Assembly: GCA_902775835.1 (NCBI GenBank)
Contig: CACYNZ010000153.1
Span: 1-8,697, forward strand
DNA from: an uncultured Eubacteriales bacterium
GTDB taxonomy: Bacteria > Bacillota_A > Clostridia > Christensenellales > Aristaeellaceae
Direction of reading: 5' to 3'
Length of the DNA: 8,697 bases
A program made the translations under genes and the position numbers. The number at the start of each line of letters is the position of its first letter. Position 1 is the first letter of the stretch. Below, one piece after another: positions 7,751-8,697 of this stretch. The notes beneath the pieces were generated by a model. It was not told the origin of the DNA. It made no database searches and saw nothing but the letters and a program-made list of their open reading frames with translations.

Positions 7751-7776
7751 CGGAAAATCCCGCTATCGGAAAATCC
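7751..7776. repeat. Tandem 10-bp repeat within small palindromes
   Basis: CGGAAAATCC occurs at 7751-7760 and 7767-7776, a 16-bp period. The first sits in AGCGG-6-CCGCT and the second in CGGA-AAA-TCCG, so each can form a small dyad. Upstream of the double-glycine peptide gene, this could be an operator or a structured leader. The remainder of 7588-7930 shows a weak TATATA box at 7852-7857 (poor -35) but no gene I can support. Confidence 0.35.
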
Positions 7777-7930
7777 GCCGTAGATGCCGATTCTGGCTGT
7801 ATGTTTTTTTACTTTTTTGATCTGCAGCTGTCACCCCTGTCTTCGTCTGCGTATATACAGGTGCACGGAGCAATAAAGCTTCCGAAAAAATAAAAAACAG
7901 CGCCCAAGAGGCGGAAAAGGAGAAAATAAA

Positions 7931-8149
7931 ATGATGAACATGAATGAAATGATGGAACTGGAACTTGAAGAACTGGAACTGATCGGCGGCGGCGATGCCT
8001 TTGATGTGTATGCGGACTACCTGAACACGCTCTTTGCCAAGTACAACGTCCATGGCATCCGTGAGGTGAAGAAGGTTTGCACTCCGGAGGAACTGGCCAA
8101 GATCAAGGAACTGTATCATGCGTTCCTGTATGATCCTAACGTTGCCTGA
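7931..8149 (+). CDS. Putative double-glycine leader peptide (bacteriocin/RiPP-like precursor), orphan
   Basis: A 72-residue peptide. Taking G20-G21 as -2/-1, the leader fits the class II double-glycine consensus: L10 at -12, E14 at -8, L15 at -7, I18 at -4, then GG. The leader is short, acidic and helical (MELELEELEL). Cleavage would release a 51-residue peptide starting DAFDVYADYL, with one Cys (C50), few Ser/Thr and an amphipathic C-terminal half (TPEELAKIKELYHAFLYDP). One Cys argues against a lanthipeptide or disulfide-bonded pediocin-like product. AAGGAG lies 8 nt before the ATG at 7931; a second ATG follows immediately. No exporter, immunity or modification gene is visible here, so cleavage would need a C39-type transporter elsewhere; the C39-like protein at 2279-2851 is not of that type. 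Bacteriocin, signalling peptide or an unrelated small acidic protein are all possible. The gene lies between two structured repeats. Confidence 0.65.
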   Translation: MMNMNEMMELELEELELIGGGDAFDVYADYLNTLFAKYNVHGIREVKKVCTPEELAKIKELYHAFLYDPNVA

Positions 8150-8280
8150 TCACGTAAATCTGTAATAAACCGGAAGGTGCGGGCAGGCAAAAACTTCAAC
8201 TGTTTGAAATCACGGGTACATTTTACCAGCTGTTCCGAAGAATCCCCTGAAAATCGAATGATTGCATCGTCGGAGTATGT

Positions 8281-8308
8281 AAAAAAAAGCAGCCCATTAC
8301 GGACTGCT
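8281..8308 (-). terminator. Strong minus-strand intrinsic terminator
   Basis: On the minus strand AGCAGTCC (8308-8301), loop GTAAT, GGGCTGCT (8295-8288) and then a T-run (8287-8281). The 8-bp stem has one G-T pair. It follows the stop codon of the small minus-strand membrane ORF by about 40 nt and supports real minus-strand transcription there. It also faces the end of the double-glycine peptide gene from the other direction. Confidence 0.75.
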
Positions 8309-8345
8309 CCTGGACAGCAAAAACTGCACTTTCTGAAGCTATGAT

Positions 8346-8438
8346 TCAGCGCTTGAAACGATTATTCAGGTTTTCTCGGTTCTTCCTGCGCTGTTCCGCA
8401 GGCATGATGATATCGAGAACGGTAATGAAAATACCCAT
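8346..8438 (-). CDS. Small membrane peptide or 5'-damaged gene remnant, start unclear
   Basis: The given span runs from the only in-frame ATG (30 residues), but the protein-like frame is longer: it is open back to 8528 and reads FEVNWLYIIGMGIFITVLDI before a charged tail EQRRKNRENLNNRFKR. That is one membrane-spanning helix followed by a basic, cytoplasmic-type C-terminus. A good ribosome-site-like AAGGAAGG lies at 8480-8473, but the in-frame codons just after it are ACG TTT GAA, with no ordinary start; an in-frame TTG at 8507 lies inside the repeat copy and has no ribosome site. The upstream repeat copy begins at 8477, so the original 5' end may have been lost or altered. A strong terminator follows. 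Alternatives are rare ACG initiation, a frameshift, or a pseudogene. I do not recognise the family. Confidence 0.4.
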   Translation of the reverse strand: MGIFITVLDIIMPAEQRRKNRENLNNRFKR

Positions 8439-8476
8439 TCCGATAATGTAGAGCCAGTTGACTTCAAACGTCCTTC

Positions 8477-8561
8477 CTTTGAACCCACTCGGCGCTTGCG
8501 GCGCCAAAGATTCGATATCATAGGCCCTTTACATAAATAACGGGGTTGATATCGATTTTTT
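8477..8561 (+). repeat. 85-nt structured terminator-like repeat, copy 2
   Basis: Same order, lengths and orientation as copy 1: CTTTGAAC, 8 variable bases, CGCTTGCGGCGCC, AAAGATTCGATATCA (8506-8520), a 26-nt loop with conserved CCCT and ATAACGGGG, then TGATATCGA and six T. The outer stem has one T-T mismatch and a G-T pair. GGCGC-TTGCG-GCGCC forms an extra 5-bp hairpin here. It could terminate plus-strand transcription from the double-glycine peptide gene. Confidence 0.75.
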
Positions 8562-8633
8562 CATTTCTCCGTCGAAATACTTCCGAGTTTCCTAAAAACA
8601 ATCTTCAGTTTGTCAGTCTGTTCCCCGCCCCCG

Positions 8634-8697
8634 CCGCTGGTCGGGTGAGGTTTCCGGCATCCATACAGGCTTGCCTGAACCTCCACCCGACCAGCGG
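8634..8697. repeat. Imperfect palindrome at the window end
   Basis: CCGCTGGTCGGGTGAGGTT (8634-8652) pairs with 8678-8697: 14 bp, one bulged base, then 5 bp. The 25-nt interior contains a second small hairpin, CAGGC-TT-GCCTG. The right arm ends on the last base, so the element may continue outside. A C-rich stretch (8622-8633) precedes the left arm. The interval 8562-8633 shows nothing else I can support. Confidence 0.65.

Noticed and set aside
7587..7820. Plus-strand frame of 77 codons overlapping the AAA stop codon
   Set aside because: It runs through the structured repeat and the tandem palindromes, has no separate ribosome site, and the translation looks random with a basic, Arg-rich end.
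7763..8119. Minus-strand frame antisense to the double-glycine peptide
   Set aside because: The plus-strand peptide has a clear ribosome site and leader consensus; the antisense frame has neither.
2279..8149. Direct maturation of the double-glycine peptide by the C39-like protein
   Set aside because: Attractive because C39 peptidases cut double-glycine leaders, but the protein lacks the exporter architecture, lies over 5 kb away in a different operon, and no sequence evidence links them.
7633..8561. CRISPR array or integron attC sites
   Set aside because: Only two repeat copies 844 nt apart, no spacers, no cas genes, no integrase, and no GTTRRRY-type core site at the ends.

Overview
The window reads as a piece of a moderately GC-rich, probably gut- or rumen-type Firmicutes genome (Lachnospiraceae or a related Clostridia). 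This rests on strong AGGAGG-type ribosome binding sites, sigma70-like promoters, an intracellular-type GH9 glycosidase and an AAA-ATPase_like/PD-(D/E)XK protein of the kind common in these bacteria. It is an inference from gene content, not a match to a named genome.

Layout. Positions 1-3140 hold three genes on the minus strand, apparently co-transcribed from a good promoter at about 3320-3348: a small double-CxxC zinc-ribbon protein (3140-2907), a C39-like cysteine peptidase (2851-2279), and a large GH9 glycoside hydrolase (2154-1) cut by the window start. The divergent intergenic region 3141-3539 carries a promoter for each direction and a short direct repeat between them. Positions 3540-5528 encode a complete cytoplasmic S9C prolyl-oligopeptidase/acylaminoacyl-peptidase. 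The operon and the divergent peptidase could together handle glycan and peptide breakdown inside the cell, but no direct link is visible.

Positions 5529-6015 are non-coding and rich in hairpins. A visibly more AT-rich gene follows (6016-7587), encoding an AAA-like ATPase fused to a PD-(D/E)XK nuclease domain and probably acquired by transfer. From 7588 to the end the window is mostly non-coding. It contains two direct copies of an 85-nt structured, terminator-like repeat exactly 844 nt apart. Between them lies a 72-residue peptide with a canonical double-glycine leader, with no modification enzyme or transporter nearby. Also present are a short minus-strand membrane-peptide frame with its own strong terminator, and a 64-nt imperfect palindrome ending on the last base.

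The points most worth following are the orphan double-glycine peptide, the structured repeat that brackets it, and the damaged or oddly initiated small membrane ORF at the edge of the second repeat copy. The window starts inside a gene and ends on a palindrome arm, so both edges may be assembly breaks.
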